Positions 1-11,681 are shown, counted from the stretch's first letter. The stretch: 64,000 nucleotides of DNA from Beroe forskalii (GCA_011033025.1 WFMF01000281.1:165213-229212), one strand, 5' to 3'. The notes: generated from the sequence alone by a model not told the origin. Program-made: numbers and translations.

Positions 1-125
1 GAGAAGAGCCTGCAGTGGACATATCTGCAACAGAGCGAGCCATCAGTCCGTGACTGCTATGGGGTGGGAATTTCTAATAACCTGATCAGCCGGATCAAGT
101 TTGATTTTAAAGCCCTTGTGGGTGC

Positions 126-173
126 TACACATAGGGTTTGTGTCGTATCGACACCCCTGGTTAGGGGAAGTGA
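126..173. repeat. Short block shared with position 34429
   Basis: About 38 bases here (a GTGTCG..CGACAC hairpin followed by CCCCTGGTTAGGGG) recur almost unchanged at 34432-34468. Both copies contain two small hairpins in the same order. The shared block suggests the end of a mobile element or a small structured repeat; no flanking duplication was recognised. Confidence 0.5.
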
Positions 174-235
174 ACGAAAAATACACATTTTTAAAAAGTT
201 TACTTGAGGTTTCTATGGAACGAAACTTCAATCCA

Positions 236-480
236 CAAATTAGTTTTCTGTAAACCATAAATAAACGTTCCACATACGTTTATTTATGGTTTTGTAGAAA
301 ACGTTATATATAAACCAAAAATAAACGTATCAGAAACGTTTAATTTTGGTTTTGGTGTAAACGTTTCTACAGATCCGTCTATTAAACGTATCAAAAACGT
401 TTAGAAATAACGTTAGACGAAAACCAAAATTAAACCAAAGAAAAACGTTTTTCATTGGTTTATTTTTGGTTTGGTTTCTT
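236..480. repeat. Cluster of AAACGTTT hairpins
   Basis: Successive imperfect palindromes are built on AACCAAAAATAAACGT and its complement. One pairs 252-268 with 276-292 (17-base arms, 7-base loop) and the next pairs 312-328 with 334-352. Further AAACGTTT motifs follow to about 480. No coding potential is visible. It is probably a decayed miniature inverted-repeat element or a tandem set of them. Confidence 0.6.
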
Positions 481-1238
481 TGTGCCGGCTGGGTAATGGG
501 GAGTTGGGGACAAAAATTCAAGACAGAAAAGTGGGTGCAAATGTATGGGCGCAAAAATATTTCCACGATGGCATAAAATTAAAAACAAAAGAAATAAAAT
601 TTTAAAAAACGCCGCGAAAAAGTGATTTCTTTCAAAACCTGTTTTTAAACTTTAAAGATTTGAAATGGCAAATGGGTATTTGAGCGCCATTTTCTTTGCA
701 ACACGACCCTCCAAATTTCCGAAAGATTTCGATGATCTAGAGCGCAAAATCAAATGAACCGCAATTGGGCGCGCGCGCGATTAAGCACAAATCGGCGCAA
801 ATTTTTGCGCTCTTATAGACCCCTGAAAATTGCTGGTTGCAAACTGAAACATGAGCAATTGTGCGCGCGCAATTGAGCACAATAATCGGCGCAAATATTT
901 GCGCTCTTATAGACCCCTGAAAATTGCTGGTTGCAAACATGAGCACAAAATTTTGCACTCAGTTGCACTTGCAGTTTGCACCCAGCATCGTTCATTTGCG
1001 CCAAACTTGCGCTCAGAGCCAAATATGGGCGCAAAATCAAATGTGTGCAACTGCAAATAATCAGCGCAAATAATGCTCAGTTTTTTATAATTATACTTTG
1101 TGGCCGCAAAAATATTTGCGCTCTTAGTCATTTGCAATTGCGCTCAGTTCTGCTGAGACTGAGAGCGAGCACAAAACATGACTTCATGGGTGAGGGTACC
1201 GGTTTTGTTATTTCCGACGTTGCCTGGCTAGTGTCCCA

Positions 1239-1314
1239 TTTGTCGGACGTTGTCTGACCCGCTGACGCAATTGCGGCACTGAATTCTCTCGAGGGTCTGT
1301 CAACGGCCGACAAG
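1239..1314. repeat. 76-bp mini-foldback, copy 1
   Basis: TTGTCGGACGTTGTCTGACC at the left end pairs with the complement of GGGTCTGTCAACGGCCGAC at the right end (22-base arms 1239-1260 and 1293-1314). The centre reads GCTGACGC..GATT/ATTCTCTCGAGG. Related copies lie at 62906-62963 and 63378-63467. Confidence 0.6.
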
Positions 1315-2065
1315 TGTCCCTTCATTAGCTATGACGTCACCCGGAAAAATTTAATTAAGCGCATCTAAGAAAAGGTGAGTGCGACCGTAATTGAAGTGAA
1401 TTTGAAATTTGCTGTCATTCACAAAGAGCGCAATTGATTTACTATGAGTGCAAAATTTGCCCACTCGCAGCAAATGGGCGAAATAAATTAAGCGCTCAAT
1501 TTCACCGGGCGTAATTGAACACTCAATTTTCCCGAGCGCAATTGTGCGCCAATGACTATCAGTATCAGCGATGCTGGGCACAAACAAACGCAAAAAATTG
1601 AGCCCCGTTGTTTTCAACATCAAGGTTTCAGGTACTGGCAAATAGTGGATTTATGAGCGGTGATTGAGCGCAAATAAGCGCTTAATTAATAATAATATTT
1701 TGCATACTCATAGCAATCAATTTTGCGCTCATATTCGCAATTGTCTTCTAACTCAAACTGTGCAGTGTGCACAACAGTTTCGGACGGAAAATGCTGCACA
1801 ATCAACAATACACTTACACTTACAGTTTCGAACGAAAAGTGCTGCGCGCAAATTTTGACCATTTCACCCAGTCATATAACTATTTGTGAAAATCCTATTG
1901 ATACCAAAATTTGCATGGATGCAGTTCATCATCAATATCATGGCGTAAGACAGAGCGTCTGTGAAAATTTGGTCGGTCTCCCATGTAAACGGGAGCCTTC
2001 AAGTTCAATATCTATGACAATGACGTCACTCAGAAAATATAATTAGGCGCATCTGCGGCGCTTTG

Positions 2066-2190
2066 AAGGTTAGGGTCGGGTAACCGCCAACCGGTAAGGG
2101 TCGGGATTAGGGTCAGGATTTGTTTAGGTTTAGGGTAAGGATTAAGGTTAGGGTTTTGCCTTTGATTAGGGCCATATTTAGGTTTAGGAT
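2066..2190. repeat. Degenerate TTAGGG-like stretch
   Basis: About 120 bases of irregular GGTTAGGG, GGATTAGGG and GGTTTAGGG words. They resemble a decayed interstitial telomere-type repeat; the phase is too irregular to claim a real telomere seed. Confidence 0.4.
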
Positions 2191-3560
2191 ACGGAAAAAT
2201 TGACGTTTAGATCTGTGACGTCACTCAGCCCCGTTTAGTTTACATGGGGGAGACATTCCGAAAATTTGAAGCATTTTATCCAAAAATAAGCAAAGATATT
2301 ACAAAATAAAGTCAGATTGAGATATGTCAGTTTTGGTCCGGAACTGACATATATCTTTGTCTTTTTTGGATGAAAATTCTTCACTTTCAAATTTTCACAG
2401 ACGCTGTCTCGCGCCATAAACATGTATCCATGCAAATTTTGTTATCGATTGGATTTGGATTTGGACATTCACATGAATTAAAATTGAAATGGTCAAAATT
2501 TGCGCGCAGCACTTCCGGTCCGAAACTGATCTTATTCTTATATATTGAGCATATTGATATATTGTGCTGGCAAATGGGAACTTTAGCGCAAGGCTTAACT
2601 GGGCCCAAATTTGCGCTCAGTCACCGCTCATAGTCATTTGCGCCCAAAAGAGCTAATTTGTGTTCAATTGCGCTCAAAATAAGATAGATTTGCGTCCCAA
2701 AAAGGCTGGGCGCAAATGGGCGCAATATTTTGCGCTCAGAGTGCAAAATTGCCCTCCAAAAGATTCTTATTTTTGCGCTTAATTGCGCCCATGCACTCGA
2801 CAAAACTTAGCCGTATAAGCGCTCATTTGCGCTCAGTTCAGATAATTTTTTCTAAAAATGCGCCCAGCATTAAAGGCTTTGAAATTGAAGGGCGCAAATG
2901 AGCACAAGTGAGTGCAAATGAGCACAAGCGAGCGCAAATGAGCACAAATGTGTGCAAGTGAGCACAAATGGGTGCAAATGAACGCTAATGAGCGCAAAAA
3001 TGATAAATCAAGCTCAAAAATCATGTTTTGCCGTTGTGCTCAGCAGAACTGAGCTCAAAATTGAAAATTTGCGCTTAGCAGAACTGAGCTCAAAATTGAA
3101 AATTTGCGCTAAGCAGAACTGAGCGCCAATATTTTTGCGCCCAAATAAACTGGGCGCTCATTTGTGCCCGTAAGCGCTCATTTGCGCCCAGTTTTCTTCC
3201 TTTGAATTTTGCGCCCATTTGCGCTCTGAGCGCAAAATAGGCACAAATGGGCGCAATTAAGCGAAATTCGGAAACGGGCGCAAAATTTTGCGCTCATTTG
3301 CGCCCAACCTTTTTGGGGGGTCTAGAGCGCAAATAAGCGCAAATATTTGCGCCCAATTAAGCCTCGCGCTAAAGTACCCATTTGCCATTGTGCTCAGTAA
3401 ACTTAAACAACGCAAATGGGTACATATGAGCGCAAAATTTTGTGCTCAGCCTAATTTGTAATTCGGGGTCTAAAGCGCAAATGGGTTCAAAATTTTTGCT
3501 CAATGGCGCTCAGAGTCAGATAAGCTTTACGCCCATTTGCCAGCAGAGGTCCATATTTTC

Positions 3561-4304
3561 TAACAGGAAGCTACCTCAACTTCAAGGACTGCAAGGACTC
3601 TTTTTTCAACCGCAACAAACGAAAAACAGTCATGGAAATGAAAATAAGTTATGATAACAGTACATAAATAATCAATTCAATTCCAAGAACATTGAAATTT
3701 ATACATTTATCTCCTTAAAGTTAACACTAGTAAGTTGAATCATATCACATAAACAAAACTTGATCATCAAAAATTATACCAATAGTAATAATAATACCAA
3801 TAAAATAATAGTAGCAATATCTATGAAAATTAATATAAATTGTTGTCAAAATGAACTCTAATTTTATGAAAGGAAAGTTTAATGTAATTGTAGCTGAGCC
3901 CAGGGAATCTGATGTTAAAACAACGTTAAGGAAAATGCAACAGGTCAGGGGAAATAAATTAGTCTGAAATGGGTAAGGTTTAATCATGTTCCATAAAAAG
4001 TAAAAATCCTTTCCCAAGCTTTTAAAATTTTGACATTTAACCTTGTCAAAATAAAAATAGTGTCAGGAATAAAATTTCCGTCGTCCAATCCTATAATTAG
4101 TCAAAATCACATTCATACTGAATACTTAAATACTCCCAAAATATGAAAATATGACATATGCAACTGGTTTCAGATATCAAATAAGATAGAAATATACAAA
4201 ATAATAGTAAGAATAAATAAGAAAGTTTAAAATAGTCATAATATAAAAGAATGTATATTAACCCGTATGTATGAAAACTGTGACCCCCTTCAAAAACAAG
4301 TGTA
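3561..4304. other. AT-rich stretch, no gene seen
   Basis: No supported coding exon, RNA gene or repeat. It lies just 3' of the in-frame stop of the minus-strand zinc-finger gene and could include its 3' UTR. Confidence 0.5.
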
Positions 4305-4702
4305 TCAAAGAAAATGTGACCCCATCCAATAACAAAGAAGATGCACTTCGTATAAGGTTAATATAATAAACATGGTAATGTATAAATACCCCGATCCTAA
4401 GAAACCGGTAAAAAGGCTGATTGTCTGGAGGCAGTGTTTAGTCAGGGAGGGGGCTGCCCCGGCGGGGGCGGAGAGCACTGCACCGCGCGCAGGGTAGGGC
4501 CGGAAGAAGGGTGCGCGGCGCGCAGGCCGGGTGGGAGTGGGCCGCGTGACCAGGGAGTGGGGGTTGAGCCTGTGCTGGTAGGTGGGGTAGGTGAAGGAGG
4601 GCGGGTAGAGGGAGAAGGGGAGGGGCACCCCCGACTCTTTGGGCGGGTTGGAGTGGCTCTGTAGGTGCACTTTTAACTTGCTGCTCTCTGTGTACGTCTT
4701 GT
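4305..4702 (-). CDS. C2H2 zinc-finger protein, exon F (last visible; end of finger 5 and C-terminus)
   Basis: The acceptor CTTCAG ends at 4703. With the single base carried over from exon E the frame reads YKTYTESSKLKVHLQSH, which completes a fifth C2H2 finger (the two histidines are spaced H-x3-H). A 115-residue tail follows, rich in Pro, Ser, Ala, Tyr and Arg, and stops in frame at 4305. The last ~35 residues become hydrophobic and AT-coded, so an additional donor before the stop cannot be excluded. Confidence 0.65.
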
Positions 4703-4955
4703 CTGAAGGGGAGGAATGAGTTAGTGAGTTCTACCAAGCACAGTGCTATTAGTAATACCATCATATCTCATATCCTACAATTCGAAACATTGCCCAGACC
4801 CTCATAAGTCTAAAACATACCCTCCTCTTTTAACTTTTTAAATGGGAGGCTGAATTCTACCGGCCCTAGCACAGTACTATTAACATCATATCTCATGACC
4901 TACAATTGGAAACATTGCCCTGAAGTTACCCCCTCCTAAAGGTGTTAAAACTTAC

Positions 4956-5075
4956 AGCAAATGTGGCAGGCGAAGGGTCGGTCTCCAGAGTGGGTTCTCT
5001 CATGTTTCTTGAGAGAACTCGAGTCCAGGAACCTCTTAGTGCAACCAGCGATGGAGCAAGCGTAGGGCTTCTCAC
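4956..5075 (-). CDS. C2H2 zinc-finger protein, exon E (finger 4 and start of finger 5)
   Basis: 120 nt, phase 1 to phase 1. It opens with the TGEKPY linker split across the junction, then [19 protein letters not shown], a C-x4-C finger of the GLI/ZIC spacing type, the linker THSGDRPF, and CHIC of finger 5. The acceptor is CACTGTCCAG and the donor TGCT|GTAAGT. The phase match on both sides and the continuous finger pattern make this exon secure. Confidence 0.8.
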
Positions 5076-5294
5076 CTGGACAGTGATAAGTGAAGTGATT
5101 TCAAACACAAGGAAATATTTACAGATTAAACAGTAAACGCGATTTTAAATATAGATTAGTTTTAAATACAAATTAGTGCATTGAGCACTATTAAAGTTTC
5201 TCTCCCGATACACATCTCACGATAAACAATTTATTCGGCATACAATTCCCGGGCGAAGTTAAACACAAGGAAATATCTGGCAAGTTGCCCGCAC

Positions 5295-5516
5295 CTGTGT
5301 GAGTTCTCTCGTGCACCTTCAGGTAGTCGCTGCGACTGAAGCTCTTGGAGCAGTGCGGGCACTTGTTGTTCCGAGCCCCACTGTGCACGAGCTGGTGGCG
5401 TTGCAGGTTGCTCGTGTGGGCGAAGGTAAGGTCGCACCGCTCACACTTGTACGGCTTTTCTTTGGTGTGGGTGCGCGCGTGCGTGGCCAGGTTGCCGATG
5501 TTGCTGAACTGCTTAC
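5295..5516 (-). CDS. C2H2 zinc-finger protein, exon D (fingers 1-3)
   Basis: 222 nt, phase 1 in and out. It finishes finger 1 (KQFSNIGNLATHARTH), then finger 2 (CERCDLTFAHTSNLQRH) and finger 3 (CPHCSKSFSRSDYLKVH), joined by linkers THTKEKPYK and VHSGARNNK, and ends at HTG of the next linker. The acceptor is GCTTCAG and the donor ACAG|GTGCGG. Zinc is bound by the two Cys and two His of each finger. Open frames on the opposite strand are shadows. Confidence 0.85.
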
Positions 5517-6059
5517 CTGAAGCGGGAAAAGGTCATTTTGTGGTGTATTTGCTAAATTCTTTGAATGGATAATCGTTGAAAATATTTCATAATGATTTAT
5601 TGTATATTGCTGTGATTTTTGCTCATGCGTCAATAGGAGGATCTGTTGAAAGAACGAGCAAATTGCACAGAAAAGCAAATTACAACATTGCACTGTAATT
5701 TGCGCGTTCTTTCGATCGCTCCATGTGCAAACAAACGCTCGTTAGTGTAGGTATTGCTTTTAGTACTTTAGTAGTGAAGGGTCCTACTGAGCATTGTTTC
5801 TATTAGTTGCTGATGATTCATATTTCCAATTATTTCCAATTATAACGGCGACCACCAGGCTCGGGCAGGAGATTGGGCCACTGCCAGAGGGGTAGCCACT
5901 GGCACCCAGCCAAACAAGCAGGCTGGGGCTGGTGCCAGTGAAAATATTCGAACCGTTGGCGGTTCTTCAGGGTTAGAGCGTGTAATTACTGGAGGCTGTT
6001 GCTGGTTCTAGGATCATTGGTAATCTGGAAATGTTCCTGATAATGAGACTCTGAGAAGT

Positions 6060-6370
6060 GGCACTCAGCCAAGTCACGTGACCAGGTAATTGCTGCCGCC
6101 GACAGCGCTCGGTTCAGGAGCCAATGACCGCAATCTTTATTCTCCATGCGGCACGTGACCACTGGGCCGTCACGTGGGTGTGTTTTGCAGGTCACAATGT
6201 CCGCTGAGGGACCCCTGCGCTGCCAATTGCAGGCTCCGCGCTCCCATTATCCCTCCGGCTCACAAAGCAATAGCTCGCAGTGCACGTGTGCTGCGTCACG
6301 TGACCTGCTTGCTGAGCGCTCATTGGCTCCCGCGCGCTGCCCTGAGGTGCGATTGGCTGGAGCAGGGAGT
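6060..6370. promoter_or_regulatory. E-box (CACGTG) and CCAAT cluster 1
   Basis: Five CACGTG palindromes (6075, 6152, 6171, 6283, 6297), most within TCACGTGAC or GCACGTG, together with ATTGGCT (inverted CCAAT) motifs near 6323 and 6352. It sits in the intron between exons C and D of the zinc-finger gene. The composition matches bHLH-ZIP and NF-Y type sites. It could be an intronic promoter or enhancer, or a dispersed repeat, because two similar patches exist nearby. The remainder of 5521-7122 shows nothing else recognisable. Confidence 0.4.
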
Positions 6371-7122
6371 GTAATTATGTTTGATCCCAATATTATTGTG
6401 AGAGGTATTCAGTAAACGAGGCGGTGTAATTAAAGCAGGGAGTTGCCCTGAGGGCTGCGGGGTTCCTTCGCAGCATCCTGTATGCGGGGGACGGGGAGTG
6501 GGGGGAGGAAGGAGTGGGAAAGGGGCGGTTCCTCATCAGCAAGTGCCAAATAAGTGGGTGGACCTGGATTCTGATGAAACGAATTTACCCCTTAATAGTT
6601 TTTGTCCATGAAGCAATCGAAATTTTTCTGATTTATGCAAGTCATACCATCGCTTAGCCAAGTTTACAAGCAAATTACCGAAAAATATAGAAAAAGAGTA
6701 CAAAAAATTACCATTTCTGAGTAAATTTTGCGCTACGGTATATGTGAAATCAAATGTTCAAAACCGCTTGAACTGGGGTCTTTTTTAAGTGTGCTTGCTC
6801 CATACCCCCCCCCTCTTCCCGCCCCCGCCGCTTATTAGGTACTGCAGAGTGGTCATGATAGAATCATTGAATCTTTATATTTCCAACAGGGTTTTGAGAT
6901 TGCCATTTAAGATGAAGCGTAATGAATCAAAAGGGGCTCCCAACATCGCTCCGATAGGAATGAAGTTATTCGTGCGTCAAGGCTGTGAGTGGAGTTTAAA
7001 AGGCGGCCGTAATTACAAAATGCTAAAATAGCTTTCCCTTTGCACCGGTAGAGATTCTTGATGCGAAATCCCAGTTAATCCACCACACACTCCAATATCC
7101 CCATTTATCTGACATCACTTAC

Positions 7123-7503
7123 CACAGTATTCGCAGACGTAGGGTCGAGTGGGCTCAGGTTTTGACTTTGTAGGAGCGGGTTTCAGGAGTGGGGTCTGTG
7201 AGGGGAGCTGTTTGGCAGGGTCTGATGGGATGGAGCTGGTGGGGATGGAAGGAATCACCGTAGAAGGGATTACTGAGGAGGGGATTCCTGTGGAGGGGGC
7301 TGCTGTGGAAGAGGGTGGCGAGTGGTTAAGAGACGAGTGGTTTGTAGAAGAGACGGGGTCTGTGGGAGGGGAGAGTTGAGACGATGTCTCACTAGACAGC
7401 ACGGGGGTTTGGCTGAGAGCCAGCAACACGCTAGGAATGAACGTGCCCTCGTGACTGTACTCTTTTATGTCGAAGTTCTTGCGGTTCCGGAGCAGTGAAA
7501 TAG
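7123..7503 (-). CDS. C2H2 zinc-finger protein, exon C (linker region and start of finger 1)
   Basis: 381 nt. The acceptor ATTTCAG and the donor TGTG|GTAAGT fit the neighbouring exons. The protein starts AISLLRNRKNFDIKEYSHEG, continues through a Ser/Thr/Pro-rich stretch of about 80 residues that is probably disordered, and ends in TRPYVCEYCG, which is the first half of finger 1; exon D supplies the other half. A low-complexity segment before a finger array is usual for transcription factors. Confidence 0.8.
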
Positions 7504-7960
7504 CTGAAATGAGGCTTAGTTAGTAAAGAGAAGTTTAACTTAGTTACTTTAGTAAAAAGAGACTTTGTTGATAATTGATCTCAAGTTTCTTATAGCGATC
7601 TAGGGAAACAATCATTCGAGCTATTACTTTAAAGCTCATGACTATTGACTGAGGATGATTTAACGAGAGATGCACATTACGAACGCATGATCTGTGGCAT
7701 TCTTTCCATGTTGTAACGATCAGTGACAATGATTGACAGAAAATAGGCAAAAACTTTCCTCATCGGATAATGCTAAGTTTTTAATTAAATAATATTTTAT
7801 TAATGGTACTATTTGATTAGGTAAGTTAAATTGATCGCTTTCCCCAAAGTGGGCAATACGCATTAACATTGTCGAGTGGGACAAGCTTTCTGACCCTCAG
7901 GCCGGGGCTTCTAATGCACTTTTGCAAACAATGGCCCACACTTGTAACTAGAGGTGACAT

Positions 7961-8100
7961 TTTCTAATGTGTGTCACGTGATCCGGTGATTGGCGGTGAT
8001 TGGTTACCAGGGATACCAGGTACTTCCATGAGACGTTTGATTGGCTGGCTATCACGTGACCTATCACGTGAGAGGTGCCCCTGGGAGGCACGTGGGGTGC
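7961..8100. promoter_or_regulatory. E-box and CCAAT cluster 2
   Basis: Four CACGTG sites (7975, 8053, 8065, 8089) and four GATTGG words within 140 bases, in the intron between exons B and C, about 250 bases from the start of the 21-bp array. The composition is the same as at 6060-6370 and 13800-14020. Confidence 0.4.
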
Positions 8101-8344
8101 ACTGGAGTTCTGAGAGTTACACAGACTGAGGGTGCTAATTGTGCCTAACTCGCTCAGTGGACAAAGCAGAGGAAGCCGCTAACTTATTGTTACTAGCATC
8201 ATATACAAGGTCACTGTACCGCAACATCCAAAACATGGAAAACAGCGCACAAAATAATGGAAAAGTGAGAAAAGTGAGAATGCTGGAAAACAGGAAAACA
8301 TTGTGTAACAGTAAGAACATTTCACAACTGTGTACATTACAGTG

Positions 8345-10037
8345 AGAACAGTGAACACAGCAGTGAGAATAGTGCACAAACAGTGAGAACAGTACCCTGC
8401 AAAACAGTGAGAACAGTGCACAAAACTGTGCGAAAAGTGCACATAACAGTGAGAAATGTGCACATGACAGTGAGAACAGTGCACAAAACAGTGAGAACAG
8501 TGCACATATTAGTGAGAAAAGTGCACATAAGAGTGAGAACAGTGCACATAGCAGTGAGAACAGTGAGAACAGTGAGAACAGTGAGAACAGTGCACATAAC
8601 AGTGAGAACAGTGCACAGAACAGTGAGAACAGTCTCATAACAGTGAAAACAGTGCACATAGCAGTGAGAACAGTGCACATAACAGTGAGAACAGTGCACA
8701 TAACAGTGAGAACAGTGCATATAACAGTGAGAACAGTGCACAATACAGTGAGAACAGTGCACATATTAGTGAGAAAAGTGCACATAAGAGTGAGAAAAGT
8801 GCACATAGCAGTGAGAACAGTGAGAAATGTGCACATGACAGTGAGAACAGTGCACAAAACAGTGAGAACAGTGCACATATTAGTGAGAAAAGTGCACATA
8901 AGAGTGAGAACAGTGCACATAGCAGTGAGAACAGTGAGAACAGTGAGAACAGTGAGAACAGTGCACATAACAGTGAGAACAGTGCACAGAACAGTGAGAA
9001 CAGTCTCATAACAGTGAAAACAGTGCACATAGCAGTGAGAACAGTGCACATAACAGTGAGAACAGTGTACATAACAGTGAGAACAGTGCATATAACAGTG
9101 AGAACAGTGCACAAAACAGTGAGAACAGTGCACATATTAGTGAGAAAAGTGCACATAAGAGTGAGAAATGTGCACATGACAGTGAGAACAGTGCACAAAA
9201 CAGTGAGAACAGTGCACATATTAGTGAGAAAAGTGCACATAAGAGTGAGAACAGTGCACATAGCAGTGAGAACAGTGAGAACAGTGAGAACAGTGAGAAC
9301 AGTGCACATAACAGTGAGAACAGTGCACAGAACAGTGCACAGAACAGTGAGAACAGTCTCATAACAGTGAAAACAGTGCACATAGCAGTGAGAACAGTGC
9401 ACATAACAGTGAGAACAGTGCACATAACAGTGAGAACAGTGCATATAACAGTGAGAACAGTGCACAAAACAGTGAGAACAGTGCACATATTAGTGAGAAA
9501 AGTGCACATAAGAGTGAGAACAGTGAGAAATGTGCACATGACAGTGAGAACAGTGCACAAAACAGTGAGAACAGTGCACATATTAGTGAGAAAAGTGCAC
9601 ATAAGAGTGAGAACAGTGCACATAGCAGTGAGAACAGTGAGAACAGTGAGAACAGTGAGAACAGTGAGAACAGTGCACATAACAGTGAGAACAGTGCACA
9701 GAACAGTGAGAACAGTCTCATAACAGTGAAAACAGTGCACATAGCAGTGAGAACAGTGCACATAACAGTGAGAACAGTGCACATAACAGTGAGAACAGTG
9801 CATATAACAGTGAGAACAGTGCACAAAACAGTGAGAACAGTGCACATATTAGTGAGAAAAGTGCACATAAGAGTGAGAACAGTGCACATAGCAGTGAAAA
9901 CAGTGAGAACAGTGAGAACAGTGAGAACAGTGCACATAACAGTGAGAACAGTGCACAGAACAGTGAGAACAGTCTCATAACAGTGAAAACAGTGCACATA
10001 GCAGTGAGAACAGTGCACACAACAGTGAGAACAGTAC
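8345..10037. repeat. 21-bp minisatellite with higher-order period, abutting a donor
   Basis: The basic unit is CAGTGAGAACAGTGCACATA plus one base. Variants recur in blocks: the variant containing CTCATAACAGTGAAAACAG lies near 8636, 9007, 9360, 9719 and 9976, giving higher-order periods of about 371, 353, 359 and 257 bases. On the minus strand the array begins at the donor of exon B (GTGCAAG|GTACTGTTCTCAC), and the unit reads GTGCACTGTTCTCAC, so the unit looks like a copy of that junction. Long open frames on both strands arise because 21 is a multiple of three. Confidence 0.85.
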
Positions 10038-10208
10038 CTTGCACGACATCTTCAGGGCTGTCCAGGAGCTGGGAGCATTCCTCTTCCTCAGAAACCCTCC
10101 TCTCCTCCTTGACACACGTCACCTGGCCCCTGCCGTCAGAGAGACGCCGCTTCTTGTTGCCATGGTAATCTGACTCGTCAGACCCGGGGGACGGAACCAC
10201 CAGACTAT
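10038..10208 (-). CDS. C2H2 zinc-finger protein, exon B (acidic/basic region)
   Basis: 171 nt, phase 1 to phase 1. It encodes DSLVVPSPGSDESDYHGNKK, then RRLSDGRGQ and an acidic stretch (EERRVSEEEE) ending PEDVVQ. KKRRLSDGR could serve as a nuclear-localisation signal (inference). The acceptor is CATTCCAG and the donor GTGCAAG|GTACTG. The downstream intron begins directly with a minisatellite whose unit resembles this junction. The phase matches exon C, giving VVQAISLL across the splice. Confidence 0.7.
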
Positions 10209-11574
10209 CTGGAATGGGGATGGAATGAGTAAAGAGCAGTGAAAAAACAAGAAGTGGACAGGAGTAGTGGTGAGTTGATAGAAGCAGTGGTGAGTTGACA
10301 GAAGACCTAGTGTCTAGGCGAGTGCAGTGTGTAGAATTGAACTTCACGAAGTAATGTAAGCTGACCCCCCTCCCCCTGGAAGTAGGAATGCAACCTACCT
10401 CTTTGGGGGTCACTTTAACCTTGGAGTACACTATCGGGTGTGAGGTTCCTAAGAAATGTAACCTCACACCTGATAATAATCCCCTGGTGTGAGTGTAATG
10501 CTCACAAAGGCGCGCGCGGCTCACTGGCGCCGGCCAGGCGCCACTGTTCCCCACGACAATGCCTCTAATAAAAAGTGTTTCTTTGTGCACGGGTTACCAT
10601 TGTAAGATTGTAAGCCGGGATTTGAATTTGCCGCGCAGCACTCGCGATCTCATGCGGCCTCTGCAGAGTTACTTCAGGAAGGAGTTTTCTATGAGGTGAC
10701 ATGGGGGCTCTCAGTGAGTGTTTACACTTTACACTGCCAAAGTAATGGGCGCATAATCACACGATTGGGGCACTTTCCCCGAGCTTATTAGTAAACTAGA
10801 CTGTCGAAAAGGGTGATCAGCTCTGTTAAGCGCTCAATTATTTCATTAAAACCTTCTCTCAGCCTGCTTACCCTGTAAATTTAACATATTAAGCCTGAAC
10901 AGTTGATGAGATGGTCACAAAAACTTCGTAATTTCGTTGAAAACTACTTAGCACTCTTACTTGTGATTTTGATAATGATAAACATTTAATGATTTGAGCG
11001 GAATAAATGGCTGACAGAGCTTAAGAGTTTATAACATCGGAAGAAAAATTAGTCAAATCAATGCTTTTCACAAAATTAACTGGCGATATGCAGGTAACGG
11101 GCAGTTAAATTGGCACATTTGCAGATGACATTCCCCAAGTTGATATAGCATCGTCAACACACGCAAGAATGGACAAATACCAAATCGAAAACATTAAACA
11201 TTAGTACAAAGTAACTTGTCCGATATCCACGAGTCTAGATTGAGTGTATTAACTTTAATAGACAGCTAGAAGTTGTCGGTTTAAGAAGGTTTACGTGAGA
11301 CTGAGCTGACAGTGGTTCAATGTTCAAGCAGTTACTTTAGGCGCTGCGCCCCAGCAGCTATTATAGTACTGCTCGCTACCTTAAAGGATAAATTTACATG
11401 GGACAATAATTCTGGGGATCGAAATTTTGGGGTACGGAATTTGGGGATATTTTTTGGAATATAACACATGTTAACGTATGATGATGGCGTCATATTGAAA
11501 TGAAGTGGGGAACGGAAATATGAGGATTTTTCGAAGAATCCCCACATTTCGTTCCTTGTATGTTTCGTATTTAC
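10209..11574 (-). other. Intron between exons A and B; one inverted repeat
   Basis: No coding exon seen. Positions 10433-10474 form an inverted repeat (GGTGTGAGGTT and its complement around a short loop). Nothing else is recognisable. Confidence 0.4.
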
Positions 11575-11681
11575 CTCTGTTGATCGGGATGTACTGCGGA
11601 CTGGGGATGGAGGACTGCTGGGAAATGTGGACCAGCTGCACTCTGGGCCGGTTGGGGGACTCCTTCGTCTTGGAGGCTGGG
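11575..11681 (-). CDS. C2H2 zinc-finger protein, exon A (most upstream exon recognised)
   Basis: The donor is AGAG|GTAAAT, phase 1, matching exon B (INR then DSLVVPS). The frame reads SPASKTKESPNRPRVQLVHI followed by SQQSSIPSPQYIPINR. The 5' edge is uncertain: the acceptor could be CCCTCCAG at 11682, or the frame could start at the ATG at 11711-11713. Together exons A-F encode about 465 residues with five C2H2 fingers. I do not recognise the orthologue; fingers 4-5 resemble GLI/ZIC types in spacing only. Role: presumably a sequence-specific nuclear DNA-binding regulator. Confidence 0.55.

Larger units (their letters stand above)
700..3560. repeat. Gene-free region of degenerate GCGCAAAT / GCGCTCA repeats
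   Basis: Nearly every 15-25 bases carry GCGCAAAT, GCGCTCA, TGGGCGCAA or their complements, on both strands and with irregular spacing, most densely at 740-1140 and 2580-3540. Because GCGCAAAT and ATTTGCGC are mutual complements the region can form many alternative hairpins. Short open frames here are repeat translations. The same vocabulary reappears at 63130-63260, so it is a dispersed sequence type. No gene is seen. Confidence 0.6.

Noticed and set aside
2066-2190. True telomere or interstitial telomere tract
   Set aside because: TTAGGG words are irregular and mixed with other sequence; labelled only as telomere-like.
4434-5572. Plus-strand open frames across the zinc-finger exons
   Set aside because: They are antisense shadows; the minus strand gives a continuous five-finger array with matching splice phases.
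8135-10018. Long Cys/His-rich (minus) and VRTVHIT-type (plus) open frames
   Set aside because: They are translations of a 21-bp tandem repeat, open on both strands because the unit is seven codons; no start context, domain or splice support.
8345-10037. CRISPR array
   Set aside because: Units are contiguous variants without unique spacers, in an animal-type locus.
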